A stretch of DNA of 64,000 nt from Silene conica (Eukaryota; Streptophyta; Magnoliopsida; Caryophyllales; Caryophyllaceae): positions 3,148,269-3,212,268 of the forward strand of contig CM055311.2 in assembly GCA_029255685.2 (NCBI GenBank), written 5' to 3'. The notes under the pieces are model-generated. The model was given only the letters and a program-made list of their open reading frames with translations, did not search any database and was not told the DNA's origin. Positions 55,871 to 64,000 of the stretch are shown piece after piece. Positions within the stretch are counted from its first letter, which is position 1, and each line of letters starts with the position of its first letter. The position numbers and the translations under genes were made by a program.

Positions 55871-56871
55871 ATGTTCCAAGGGGAGTACTACTCACATCCT
55901 AGACAACTGGTTTAAGAATGAAACCAAGAAATAAGCTCTAAAATTTAGAATGTATAGTAGATTGCCAAGGTATAAGTCAAGTCTCAAGATATACAAATTT
56001 GACAAAAAACTCGTAGATATGCAAAAGACTCTCATACTAAAACAAGTTGACAAGGCAAGGTAAAGGCATAAACATGTAAGGTAGCAAAATCATCTTTGAA
56101 ATACTCTCGTTCCGACTCGACTTATATGCTAAAATAAACGTGCATTTTATTGGAATTTTTGAATTTTTTTTTTTTTTTTTTAAGGAAAAGAACAATGCAA
56201 GACATAAATGCAATAAACGTGTGACAAAATGCAATGGAACAATGCATGTGACTAAACCATTCCACAAACCAACCCGCACAATGTCCCCATTGTGCATTAG
56301 CCTAAGTAAAGGTTTTATGAAAAAACAAAAAATGAATGCAAGAACGTAAGAACCAAGGAAAGAGGAAAAGAATCACCGGATTTTTGAGCGCAAGGGAAAC
56401 CTCCCCAAACCAGCGTAAGCTGGGGGGTTTCGGTGGCCAGCAGTGCCACTCCAAGTACCTCCTTATCACGTCTGCACACTTCCCGAAGCATCTTGAGGCG
56501 TCTGTACAGGAGAGCAGGTCGGTAGACCCTTCCCCCTGGTCGACCGACCATCTGCCAGTCCCATAATGATGCTGGAACACAGGGGTCTGGTCGATCGACC
56601 GAGTGTTGAGGTCGGCCGACCTAGTTTCCTGTACAGTAGCTTTCTTTTCTTCGGAAGTAACTTGTATCAACCAAGTTAATCTTCCCCAAACCTGAAATAC
56701 AGTATATGTGCGCCCAAAACATGCGCGAAAAACCAGAATCCAGGTCTAACTATCTTAACTATGTAACAAAAGTAAAATTGTCCTAAAAAACTTAAAGCAA
56801 GCAAACTAGAAAGTCTTAACAAAACAAAAAAAATTGTCTTTAGAAAAACAGAAACGAGCAAAAAGAAAAAG

Positions 56872-57925
56872 TCATCCGCGAAGGATTCGGCGTTTCTTTG
56901 ACCAAGGGCTCTGACTACAGGCTACTCCTTCAGCTTTGGTGATTTGGGTAGATGAGTTTCTCTCCACCGTGTAGATGGGTGGGTCATCATCCATAGCTCT
57001 AGCCATCCATCTCCCGGGGTTGTCGACTCCCAAGTCGTGGGCCGACACTTTCCTCGGTTTCTTCTTCTTAGGGCTCTTTTCTTCAGCCAAATGATCACTT
57101 GTTTGAGTGACCTCGTTCTCAACATCACTTGATCGAGTAAGTGGTACTACTCGATCGAGAACATCTCTCTTCCTACCGCTTATAGACTCTGTCACTAGTG
57201 TCACAATTTCTGGAGCATCCAAAATCAGCCTCCTGAGCGAGAGATTCACCTGCACATGCCTCAAAACACATCAAAGCCTCAGAAGGATCCTTTGTAAAGG
57301 ATCCTTGCATAGAACATTCACTAATATTATTAAAAACATCAGAAATGTCAATAAATGAATCCTGCAAAAAACAAGGTTCATCAACAGAGGGTTCAAACGT
57401 ATCAGGGACATGTTCATTACTAACACCTACAAAAATAGGTTGGTCAGTCAAGGGCTGAGGGTCTAACTCATTAGCTGTATCCAAATCCAAGTCAGTATCG
57501 TCAACGGGGAGGGAAAGGGAATCAAGTAACCGATCGTACTCATCCTTAAGAATGAGTGACTCTTCAGTAACGGGTGTGATAGGATCACACTCGACCGGGA
57601 TATCCGGGCTACTAGTAATGACGTCCTCATACCTCTCCGTATCTTCACTGGTTTGGATAAGGTGTTTGAGAAGCTCCCATTGCTTCTCGTATGGTAAGTC
57701 TAAAAAATCCAATCCACAATTCCTCTCAATCTCGATCAAGGTCTTACCAGTAACTCCACCATAAAAGATACGACAAACCTCCCAAACACTAACAGGATAG
57801 TCAGACTGAGAAAGGAAAGAGGTTAATCTACCACAATAGATATGTAATGGTTCATGCTCGAGTTGCGGAAAATGGGCGATGGTCATGACGGTAAAAGAGA
57901 AAGGGAAAACATAAACAAAAAACAA
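56872..57925 (-). pseudogene. Gag-derived or element-specific protein of the non-autonomous Athila-like element
   Basis: Two overlapping minus-strand frames: 57925-57173 (250 codons) and 57264-56872 (130 codons, another frame). The first starts soon after the PBS. At about residues 14-90 it has RIFYGGVTG, then FLDLPYEKQWELLKHL, which resembles the FYxGL...GGxFxxLPxxxAxxLLExL segment of Athila gag. It then becomes acidic. The second has a basic stretch EEKSPKKKKPRKVSAHD. A frameshift near 57173-57264, or splicing, would join them. There is no zinc knuckle. The product of an intact relative is likely structural or regulatory; this copy looks broken. Confidence 0.45.
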
Positions 57926-57940
57926 TAAACACTGGCGTCA

Positions 57941-57960
57941 CCTCCCCGGCAACGACGCCA
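57941..57960 (-). other. Primer-binding site of the minus-strand element
   Basis: In complement TGGCGTCGTTGCCGGGGAGG, 5 nt after the LTR end GGGCATCA. It is the Athila-type PBS with one change from the plus-strand element's TGGCGCCGTTGCCGGGG. Confidence 0.7.
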
Positions 57961-57965
57961 AAATT

Positions 57966-59479
57966 TGATGCCCGTCGTTGTGGGTATCAAAGATAAAACT
58001 TATAATTCCTAAACTTTAACTATAGATAGTGAAAGTCAGGGTCGAACCACAGAGAGGTGGGGGATGTTTATTATTTGATGTTAATGTTTTAGGGTAACAA
58101 AAGTGGGGGTTTATATTGATTGTCACTAAATCTAGAAATAAAGATAGAAATAAAACAAGAATTAAGAATGAAATAAACTATGGTAAAAGAGATGCTAGGA
58201 TGTTCGGGTAGTAAAAAGCTACGATAGTATAAATCCTAAGTCAACATGTATTGCAATCGCGTAAGGGGTGTAACATATCCTTTGGGTCTATGATACCTAA
58301 TAGCTCCTTTCGGCCTATGCTATTAGTTCCTAGGTCTCACAATTATTGGGTGTCAACAATAAGGGTGATTCCTAAATTCTAGGTCACATACCTTTCAGTC
58401 TTAAGTAACCTAGCCGTCTTAAAGTGTAAACCAATGCCCTTCCCGTATCTTTCAATCTTGGGTAGGTCATTACTAACATCCTACAAATCTCCTTTCAGTC
58501 TCATTGTAGGGTATTATAGTCGACGAATTAAAATAGGCTGAAAACATACGCGAGTCGGTCGACCGACCAACTAGTCCAGTCGGCCGACCAACACCTCGGT
58601 CGACCGACCAGTTAAGCCGGTCGGCCGACCAGAGGTTTGCTACAGTCGGTCTCGGGAACTACACCATCTACGCATATTACTCCCTACATCCTAACATATG
58701 TAATTAGCTACTCATAGATATGGAAATAATAACAAAAACATTGATAAAAACAGAATTCATGGTGAACATTAATCTAAGCATGCAATAACAACAAAGCCTT
58801 TGGGATTCTAATCTAAACCGGATACTAGCAATTTTAAGACAAGAACAATTGATAAAATGAAATTGAAATAAGAATTACCGGAATATGGATTAGGGCAGAA
58901 AAGAACAAGCTCTATTGATTATCGTGGAAGGATTGATGAACAATGAATAAAACTTACAAAACAATAACTTTGAAAAGAGAAAACTAAAACTAAAGATAAA
59001 TTGAGAGTTTGTAATTAGATGTAGAAATAAACTAAAAACTGGATGGTGTAATACTAGGTAGATAAAAGATGATCAACCCTAATCCCGAGATTAGCTTAAA
59101 TAGGCGGAAATAAAGAGTTTCCTAATGACCTAATCACTTGAATGGGCTTTGCGGAATTTTCTGGGTCTGTGATGTGGTCGACCGACCTAGGTAGCGGGTC
59201 GCTCGACCTAATATCGGGCTTCTGAAATCTCGCGCATCAGGCACTTGGTCGGTCGACCATAGTAGGCGGTCGATCGACCAAATGACAGATACAGTAATGC
59301 ATTCTGACGAATTCTGCAGCGCGCGTCGATCTTAAAACAGCTGCCATTTCTTCGTTACTCATGATAATAAGGCGATTCGTGCGGCGTTGGAAAGCTAAGA
59401 GGATAAGCTTTCACCTCCAACTGAAATATCTCCATTATCAGCTCTAGAACTCGAGATATAGCCATTTGAAACAGGCAGC
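57966..59479 (-). mobile_element. Partial 5' LTR of the minus-strand element
   Basis: Starts TGATGCCCGTCG on the plus strand (its 3' end on the minus strand). It contains two arrays of GGTCGACCGACC/GTCGGCCGACC words (58548-58640 and 59165-59285). No terminal CA with an upstream promoter is found before the abutting plus-strand LTR at 59480, so the LTR is probably interrupted there. Confidence 0.6.
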
Positions 59480-60716
59480 TGATGAGTCATAATTATATAC
59501 ATCTTTATGCCTTCCCTTATATACTTTTGTTACGGTTTTGTGCACTAATCCATGTCATATATGCCGTTTTTGTCATAAATGTCGATACTCCCGCATTTTG
59601 TTGTTTCTAATGTAGATGGATGCATTCCGGTGATTTATAGAAGATCATACGAGTATCGCGGAGTCGGCAAGGCGAAGATATATAGGGAGATAAGCAAGAA
59701 TCAAGGAAGATTGCCAAAAAGAAGTAGAGAAACGAAGAATTGTGCTGACAAAGGGGAGCACTCGATCGAGTGCCACCAACGCTCGATCGAGTGCATTGGA
59801 CACTCGGTCGAGTGCCTTCTTCTGACCGGATTTCCATAAGTTTTTAGCAAGTGTTTCCATAAATTGTTTAGTAGTTTGTTATAAGTAGAGACTTCGTAGC
59901 CTATTGTTAGATACACTTTTATTACTAAAAAACCCTAATTATTACTAGTAGCTCTCTAGATTATTATTTAGCAATTGCTTTCGGATCTTGTTCTCCTATT
60001 TACGGTATTTAATCATAATCTCTACTTTATTGTTCTTCAATTATTCTTGTTCTTAGTTTATTGCTTTATTAATTATGTTTTCAATCAATATTGTTGTAGT
60101 TAGATCCCAAGCCATGCGTAGCTAATTTATTTGTCTAGGGTGAAAAGGGATCTAGGTGATTAGAAGGGGGAATCAAACTTTAATGATGTTTAATTGTTAA
60201 ACTGCTTATTATTATTGTTCTATTGTTGTTTTAAACCTGATTAATTAATTACTGGCCAGGATTAGTTACTTAGTCTCGCAAATTAGTCTTAGATCCGACC
60301 GTAGACTAAGACTAAGATAGGCCACAACAATTTAATAGGCTGACCTAATTATAGCGACCGCATGTTAGGTTTAGATCTAAAGATTATATGAATACCGACC
60401 GGGCATATGATCTTAAATAATAATTTTGCCCAATTAAATTAGTTAAATCCCATTCCCCCGGATAATTGCCTATGTGAACTTGATCCCTAGATCTTTCTTA
60501 AATACTTGTTTACATTTTTATTTACTTATTTTGCAATTAGTTTGTTAGACAACAAAAACAATCAAAACACCCCAATTGTTACTTTAAGACTTATTTACTT
60601 TAGCAAACAATTTATTACCGCCTCCCTGTGGATTCGATACCTTTCTTACCGCTAGCTATTAGTTAGTAGTATCCTAAGGATTACTTTGATTTAGGGTGAC
60701 GACTTTACCCTTATCA
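59480..60716 (+). mobile_element. 5' LTR of the Athila element
   Basis: 1237 bp, TGATGAGTCATAATT to ACCCTTATCA (TGAT/ATCA inverted ends). A TATATAC box lies at 59518-59524. A set of CTCGATCGAGTG words lies at 59760-59815, in the transcribed part. Confidence 0.75.
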
Positions 60717-60720
60717 AATT

Positions 60721-60738
60721 TGGCGCCGTTGCCGGGGA
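60721..60738 (+). other. Primer-binding site of the Athila element
   Basis: TGGCGCCGTTGCCGGGGA, 4 nt after the LTR end. This is the classic Athila PBS. Confidence 0.85.
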
Positions 60739-60840
60739 GGCAACAATTTATTTGTTTGTTATTTGTTTAATTTGTCTTTTGTCTCAAGGAACGAAAGTTC
60801 CTTGTGACGGCTCTCACCCTTTTCTTGTTAAGTTCCTTGT

Positions 60841-63800
60841 ATGCCCAGGTCAACTCGGTCCGAGATTATTGCTTTTGATCCTGAACCAGAGAAGACTTTT
60901 CGCTATAGAAGGAATTTTAATAGAGAAGTAGGTCAAGTAGAAGACTTGAGTATACTTGACGAGGTTGAGCCTTTCATTACTTCAGAAAACTCATCCTCTG
61001 ACGAGGACGATACCGTTTCTGAAACCTTTGTCGCTACACCAAAGATGGCTACACCCACCTTGGCAAGCCACAACGAGCCTACTTTGGCTTCTATTCCAAA
61101 AGGATTTATTCCTCCTCCTATCGATGCTGCAGAAAAGCCTTTTGATATCAAGCCATCCTATCTTGCGTTGGTAGAGCGGAATATGTTTGGAGGTCGAGCT
61201 GGGGAAGATCCTGCTAAGCATATGGATAAGTTTGTCACTTATTGTAGTTCCATCCCTCTCCAAACAGGAGTAACTTATGATCAAGTCAAATACCGACTTT
61301 TTCCTTTTTCTCTCCAGGATGATGCTAGAGAATGGCTGCGTGAGTTGGATTTAACTGCTCACGCCATTACTGATTGGAATTCCCTTGCTCTTGCATTCTA
61401 CAAGAAATATTTTCCTCCACAAAAGACAAATAATCTCAGGAATCAGATTACTAACTTTAAACAAGGAGGTACTGAAGATTTCAATGAGGCATGGGTACGT
61501 TTCAAAAGATTGGTTCGTGCAGTCCCTCATCATGGGTTTGAGAAGTGGTTTCTTTGTAACCAGTTTTACAACGGGTTATTCGATGATCATAGAGCCCTTC
61601 TAGATTCTTCTGCTAAAGGAAGATTTCAAAATAATACTACTGATGATACAGCTTATAAATTAATCGATGATATGGCTACTCATACTGCCGAATATGGAAA
61701 TCCAAGAGGTTCTGCGAGGGAAAGTGGTACAGATAGTGTCGTCGCAGCCCAGTTAGAAGCTTTGAATGCTAAGATTGCACAGATGCAAACAACACAAGCT
61801 TTGGGTGGCCAACACCAAGCAGTTAATATGGTTCAACAAGGGGAAGTAACTCTCTGCGGAAGATGTGGTATAGAGGGTCATATTGCTGATGAGTGTATAA
61901 GTCCTATGGAACAAGTACTTGCTTTCCAATCCTACAAACAAGCTAATCCCTTTTCTAACACTTATAATGAGAGGACAAGGGAACATCCCTTTCTTCAGTG
62001 GTCAAGCCAGAATGTTCAAAATCTTACCCCACCTCAGCAACAACCAAATTCAAATTATATGATTCCTCAGAACCGCGGCCAACAAGGAAACTATAGACAG
62101 AATCAAGGAGGTCCTCAGTTTCACAATCAGCGCCAACAACAGTTTCAACCTTTGGTGCCACCTCTTCCACCACCCACTGCCAATAATGATATGTCAGAGA
62201 TTAAAGCTATGTTGCAGCAAAGTCTTAAAGCTCAGATGGAGCAAAAGGCACAGATTACTCAGATACTAGCTCACAATAAAATATTAGATACTCAAGTTGC
62301 CCAACTAGCAGGCCAAAATACAAATAGGCAACCTGGAAACCTCCCTCCCCAAGGACAACATGCTCATGAACAAGCACATGCCATCCACTTGAGGAGTGGT
62401 ACTTCTTATAAAGAGCCGGAGATGCCCAAAGATGATAGCGAAGTGCCTTATGTTTCTCGTAAGGGTTTAGGGCATCTCTCTTTCAGCGATGATGAAGAAG
62501 AAGCAAAGGAGTTAGAGAAAGATCGCATACATGAGAATAACGAAAAAGAAAAGCGAAAAGAAGCATTACGAGCTAAAGCACTCGATCGAGCTCGTGAAGC
62601 ACTCGATCGAGTGCCAGTCCCACTCGATCGAGTGCCTTCCCCACTCGATCGAGTGCCTTGTCCGCATACTTCTAATTCTTCTATTTTGCTTAATGCACAG
62701 GTACCGGATACTACTATTCCAAGCCAGAGTTCCCCAAAGGTTTCTAAAGATGCAAAGGAAGCTGAACCAATAAAGATCATCCTACCATTCCCAACCCGAC
62801 AACGGAAATCAAAACTTGATCAACAGTTCGGGAGATTCATGGAAGTTGTGAAAAATCTTCAAGTAAGCGTTCCTTTCACCGAATTGATTACTCAGGTGCC
62901 AGCTTATGCAAAGTTTATGAAGGACATATTGACAAGGAAGATATCCTTCAATGAGGTGGAGACGGTAGCATTCACTGAGGAATGCAGCGCTGTTTTACAA
63001 TCCCGTTCACCACCTAAGCTTAAGGATCCAGGAAGTTTCTCTATCCCTTGCACTATTGGTCCTTTGTTTATTAATAGAGCTCTTTGTGATTTAGGAGCTA
63101 GCGTTAGTGTCATGACCTACTCTATATGCAAGAAATTAAATATGGGTCATTTAAGCATCACTAATATGACTCTACAAATGGCCGACAGATCCGTAAAACA
63201 CCCCCTTGGTGTCTTGGAAGACGTACCTGTAAAAGTGGGAAAATTCTTCATCCCTGTTGATTTTGTTGTACTAGACATGGCCGAAGACACTCACACTCCT
63301 ATTATATTAGGCAGACCATTCTTACACACCGCAGCGGCGGTCATTGATGTTAAAAATTGGAGCCTTACTTTGGCTGTCGGAGATGATACTATCACTTTCA
63401 ATCTCAAAACTACCTTAAAACATCCCATGGTAGATGAAAGTTGTCATCGTATTGATATTGTGGACGTAACTATTGATGAAACCCTTGCTCTTTCTTTGAA
63501 CAGGGACCCCTTAGAGATTGTCTTGATGTCCGATGAGAATGATGCAGAAACACTTACCGAGTACCCCGAAGTAGTTGCTATGGAAAAACTTTTGACGGGA
63601 GAGGAACGTAAAGAGCAAACGGTCTATAGATTAGGTAACCCCCCTAAGGTTACCGAGGTAAAGAAACCTGAACTTAAACCCCTTCCCTCTCATCTTAAGT
63701 ACGTGTTTCTTGATGATAAGGAGTTAAAACCTGTAATTGTCAATGCTAATCTTAATGCGAGCCAACTTTCTGCTTTGTTGATTATTTTGCGGAAACATGA

Positions 63801-64000
63801 AAAAGCCATTGGATATAGCATTGATGATTTACGAGGTATTAGTCCTGACTTTTGCATGCACCGTATTCACTTAGAGGAAGGTCATAAACCCAGTGCACAG
63901 GGTCAACGTCGTCTCAACCCTCCTATGCAGGACGTTGTTCGAAAGGAAATTCAAAAACTCTTAGATGCAGGTATTATTTACCCCATCTCCGACTCTCGAT
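60841..64000 (+). CDS. gag-pol: Athila gag-protease-RT polyprotein, truncated by the window edge
   Basis: Open for 1053 codons with no stop; the right end is cut by the window. ATG 60841 is the first in frame after an upstream TAA. The gag capsid is at about residues 110-290 (FPFSLQDDAREWLRELD, FYKKYFPPQKTNNLRNQITN, FYNGLFDDHR). A zinc knuckle CGRCGIEGHIADEC (C-x2-C-x4-H-x4-C) is at 339-352. Gln-rich linkers follow. At 581-607 four ALDRAR/LDRVP repeats are encoded by CTCGATCGAGTG-type DNA also present in the LTR. The protease has LCDLGASVSVM at about 748 (Athila form with Leu instead of Thr after Asp) and ILGRPFLHT at about 823. RT begins at about 995 (YSIDDLRGISPDFCMHRI). It would assemble particles and copy the element's RNA. 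All visible domains look intact. Confidence 0.88.
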   Translation, partial: MPRSTRSEIIAFDPEPEKTFRYRRNFNREVGQVEDLSILDEVEPFITSENSSSDEDDTVSETFVATPKMATPTLASHNEPTLASIPKGFIPPPIDAAEKPFDIKPSYLALVERNMFGGRAGEDPAKHMDKFVTYCSSIPLQTGVTYDQVKYRLFPFSLQDDAREWLRELDLTAHAITDWNSLALAFYKKYFPPQKTNNLRNQITNFKQGGTEDFNEAWVRFKRLVRAVPHHGFEKWFLCNQFYNGLFDDHRALLDSSAKGRFQNNTTDDTAYKLIDDMATHTAEYGNPRGSARESGTDSVVAAQLEALNAKIAQMQTTQALGGQHQAVNMVQQGEVTLCGRCGIEGHIADECISPMEQVLAFQSYKQANPFSNTYNERTREHPFLQWSSQNVQNLTPPQQQPNSNYMIPQNRGQQGNYRQNQGGPQFHNQRQQQFQPLVPPLPPPTANNDMSEIKAMLQQSLKAQMEQKAQITQILAHNKILDTQVAQLAGQNTNRQPGNLPPQGQHAHEQAHAIHLRSGTSYKEPEMPKDDSEVPYVSRKGLGHLSFSDDEEEAKELEKDRIHENNEKEKRKEALRAKALDRAREALDRVPVPLDRVPSPLDRVPCPHTSNSSILLNAQVPDTTIPSQSSPKVSKDAKEAEPIKIILPFPTRQRKSKLDQQFGRFMEVVKNLQVSVPFTELITQVPAYAKFMKDILTRKISFNEVETVAFTEECSAVLQSRSPPKLKDPGSFSIPCTIGPLFINRALCDLGASVSVMTYSICKKLNMGHLSITNMTLQMADRSVKHPLGVLEDVPVKVGKFFIPVDFVVLDMAEDTHTPIILGRPFLHTAAAVIDVKNWSLTLAVGDDTITFNLKTTLKHPMVDESCHRIDIVDVTIDETLALSLNRDPLEIVLMSDENDAETLTEYPEVVAMEKLLTGEERKEQTVYRLGNPPKVTEVKKPELKPLPSHLKYVFLDDKELKPVIVNANLNASQLSALLIILRKHEKAIGYSIDDLRGISPDFCMHRIHLEEGHKPSAQGQRRLNPPMQDVVRKEIQKLLDAGIIYPISDSR

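Larger units (their letters stand above)
55871..59479 (-). mobile_element. Truncated non-autonomous Athila-like element (minus strand)
   Basis: On the minus strand: part of a 5' LTR (59479-57966, its right part cut off by the plus-strand Athila LTR), a PBS (57960-57941), an ORF region (57925-56872) and an Athila-type 3' region with GGGGACATTGTGCGGGTTGG near 56307. Then it breaks into the duplicated MITE/Helitron segment at about 55870. No protease, RT or integrase and no 3' LTR are present. A 20-T run lies at about 56164-56184. Confidence 0.65.
59480..64000 (+). mobile_element. Ty3/gypsy Athila-lineage element, 5' part
   Basis: A 5' LTR (59480-60716), Athila PBS (60721-60738) and an uninterrupted gag-pol frame to the window edge. 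The intact frame suggests recent activity. The 3' part and TSD lie outside the window. Confidence 0.85.

Overview
This is a nuclear fragment of a flowering plant with a large, repeat-rich genome. The evidence is AT-rich DNA, GT-AG introns, plant Helitrons, Stowaway and Tourist-type MITEs, CACTA and hAT elements, and Ty1/copia and Ty3/gypsy (Tat and Athila lineages) retroelements. The frequent ACTCCGTA-type MITE and LTR ends hint at Caryophyllales, but that is only an impression. Host genes are sparse. I support three: a small Ser-rich protein of unknown function (5593-5979, minus), a two-exon COP1-interactive protein 1 (CIP1)-like coiled-coil protein (27725-30234, minus), and an unrecognised two-exon 87-residue protein (48180-48860, plus).

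Layout. 1-5.2 kb: a MITE split by a 2.6-kb solo LTR, then two large MITEs. 6372-19723: one 13.35-kb nested hAT composite with a perfect 8-bp target duplication (TAAATAAT). It holds a decayed copia element, a solo LTR, Helitron ends, a cystatin fragment and a hAT transposase relic. 20.7-27.4 kb: a MITE, a CACTA element carrying a tRNA-derived SINE and a 5S-rRNA-derived relic, and a Helitron inserted in a MITE. 27.7-30.2 kb: the CIP1-like gene. 30.8-34.3 kb: two Stowaways and a second Helitron. 34823-45020: a complete, apparently very young Tat-lineage Ty3/gypsy element with 634-bp LTRs that look identical and TSD TTAAT. It has a gag-protease ORF, an in-frame UAG in a TMV-like readthrough context, a pol ORF with two RNase H domains, and an antisense three-exon gene. 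45.0-46.7 kb: a Tourist-like MITE and nested Helitrons. 47.6-48.9 kb: the small two-exon gene. 51084-53967: a solo LTR with two structured arrays. 54.6-55.2 kb: an AT-rich tandem repeat. 55.9-59.5 kb: a truncated non-autonomous Athila-like element on the minus strand. 59480-end: a plus-strand Athila-lineage element whose gag-pol frame is open to the window edge.

Most striking signal: the solo LTR at 51084-53967 holds ten units about 50 bp apart. Each has a conserved core of about 24 nt flanked by 9-10-nt arms. The arms differ from unit to unit but stay complementary within each unit. Most single mismatches become G-U pairs when read from the minus strand, the inferred LTR sense strand. This looks like selection, or a copying process, that preserves a series of RNA (or cruciform) hairpins. 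The same LTR and the two Athila-type elements also carry arrays of self-complementary CG-rich motifs (TCGATCGA, GGTCGACC, CCGGTCGG types). In the plus Athila these run into the gag coding frame as LDRVP repeats. Shared structured arrays across different LTR families are the best candidate here for something undescribed.
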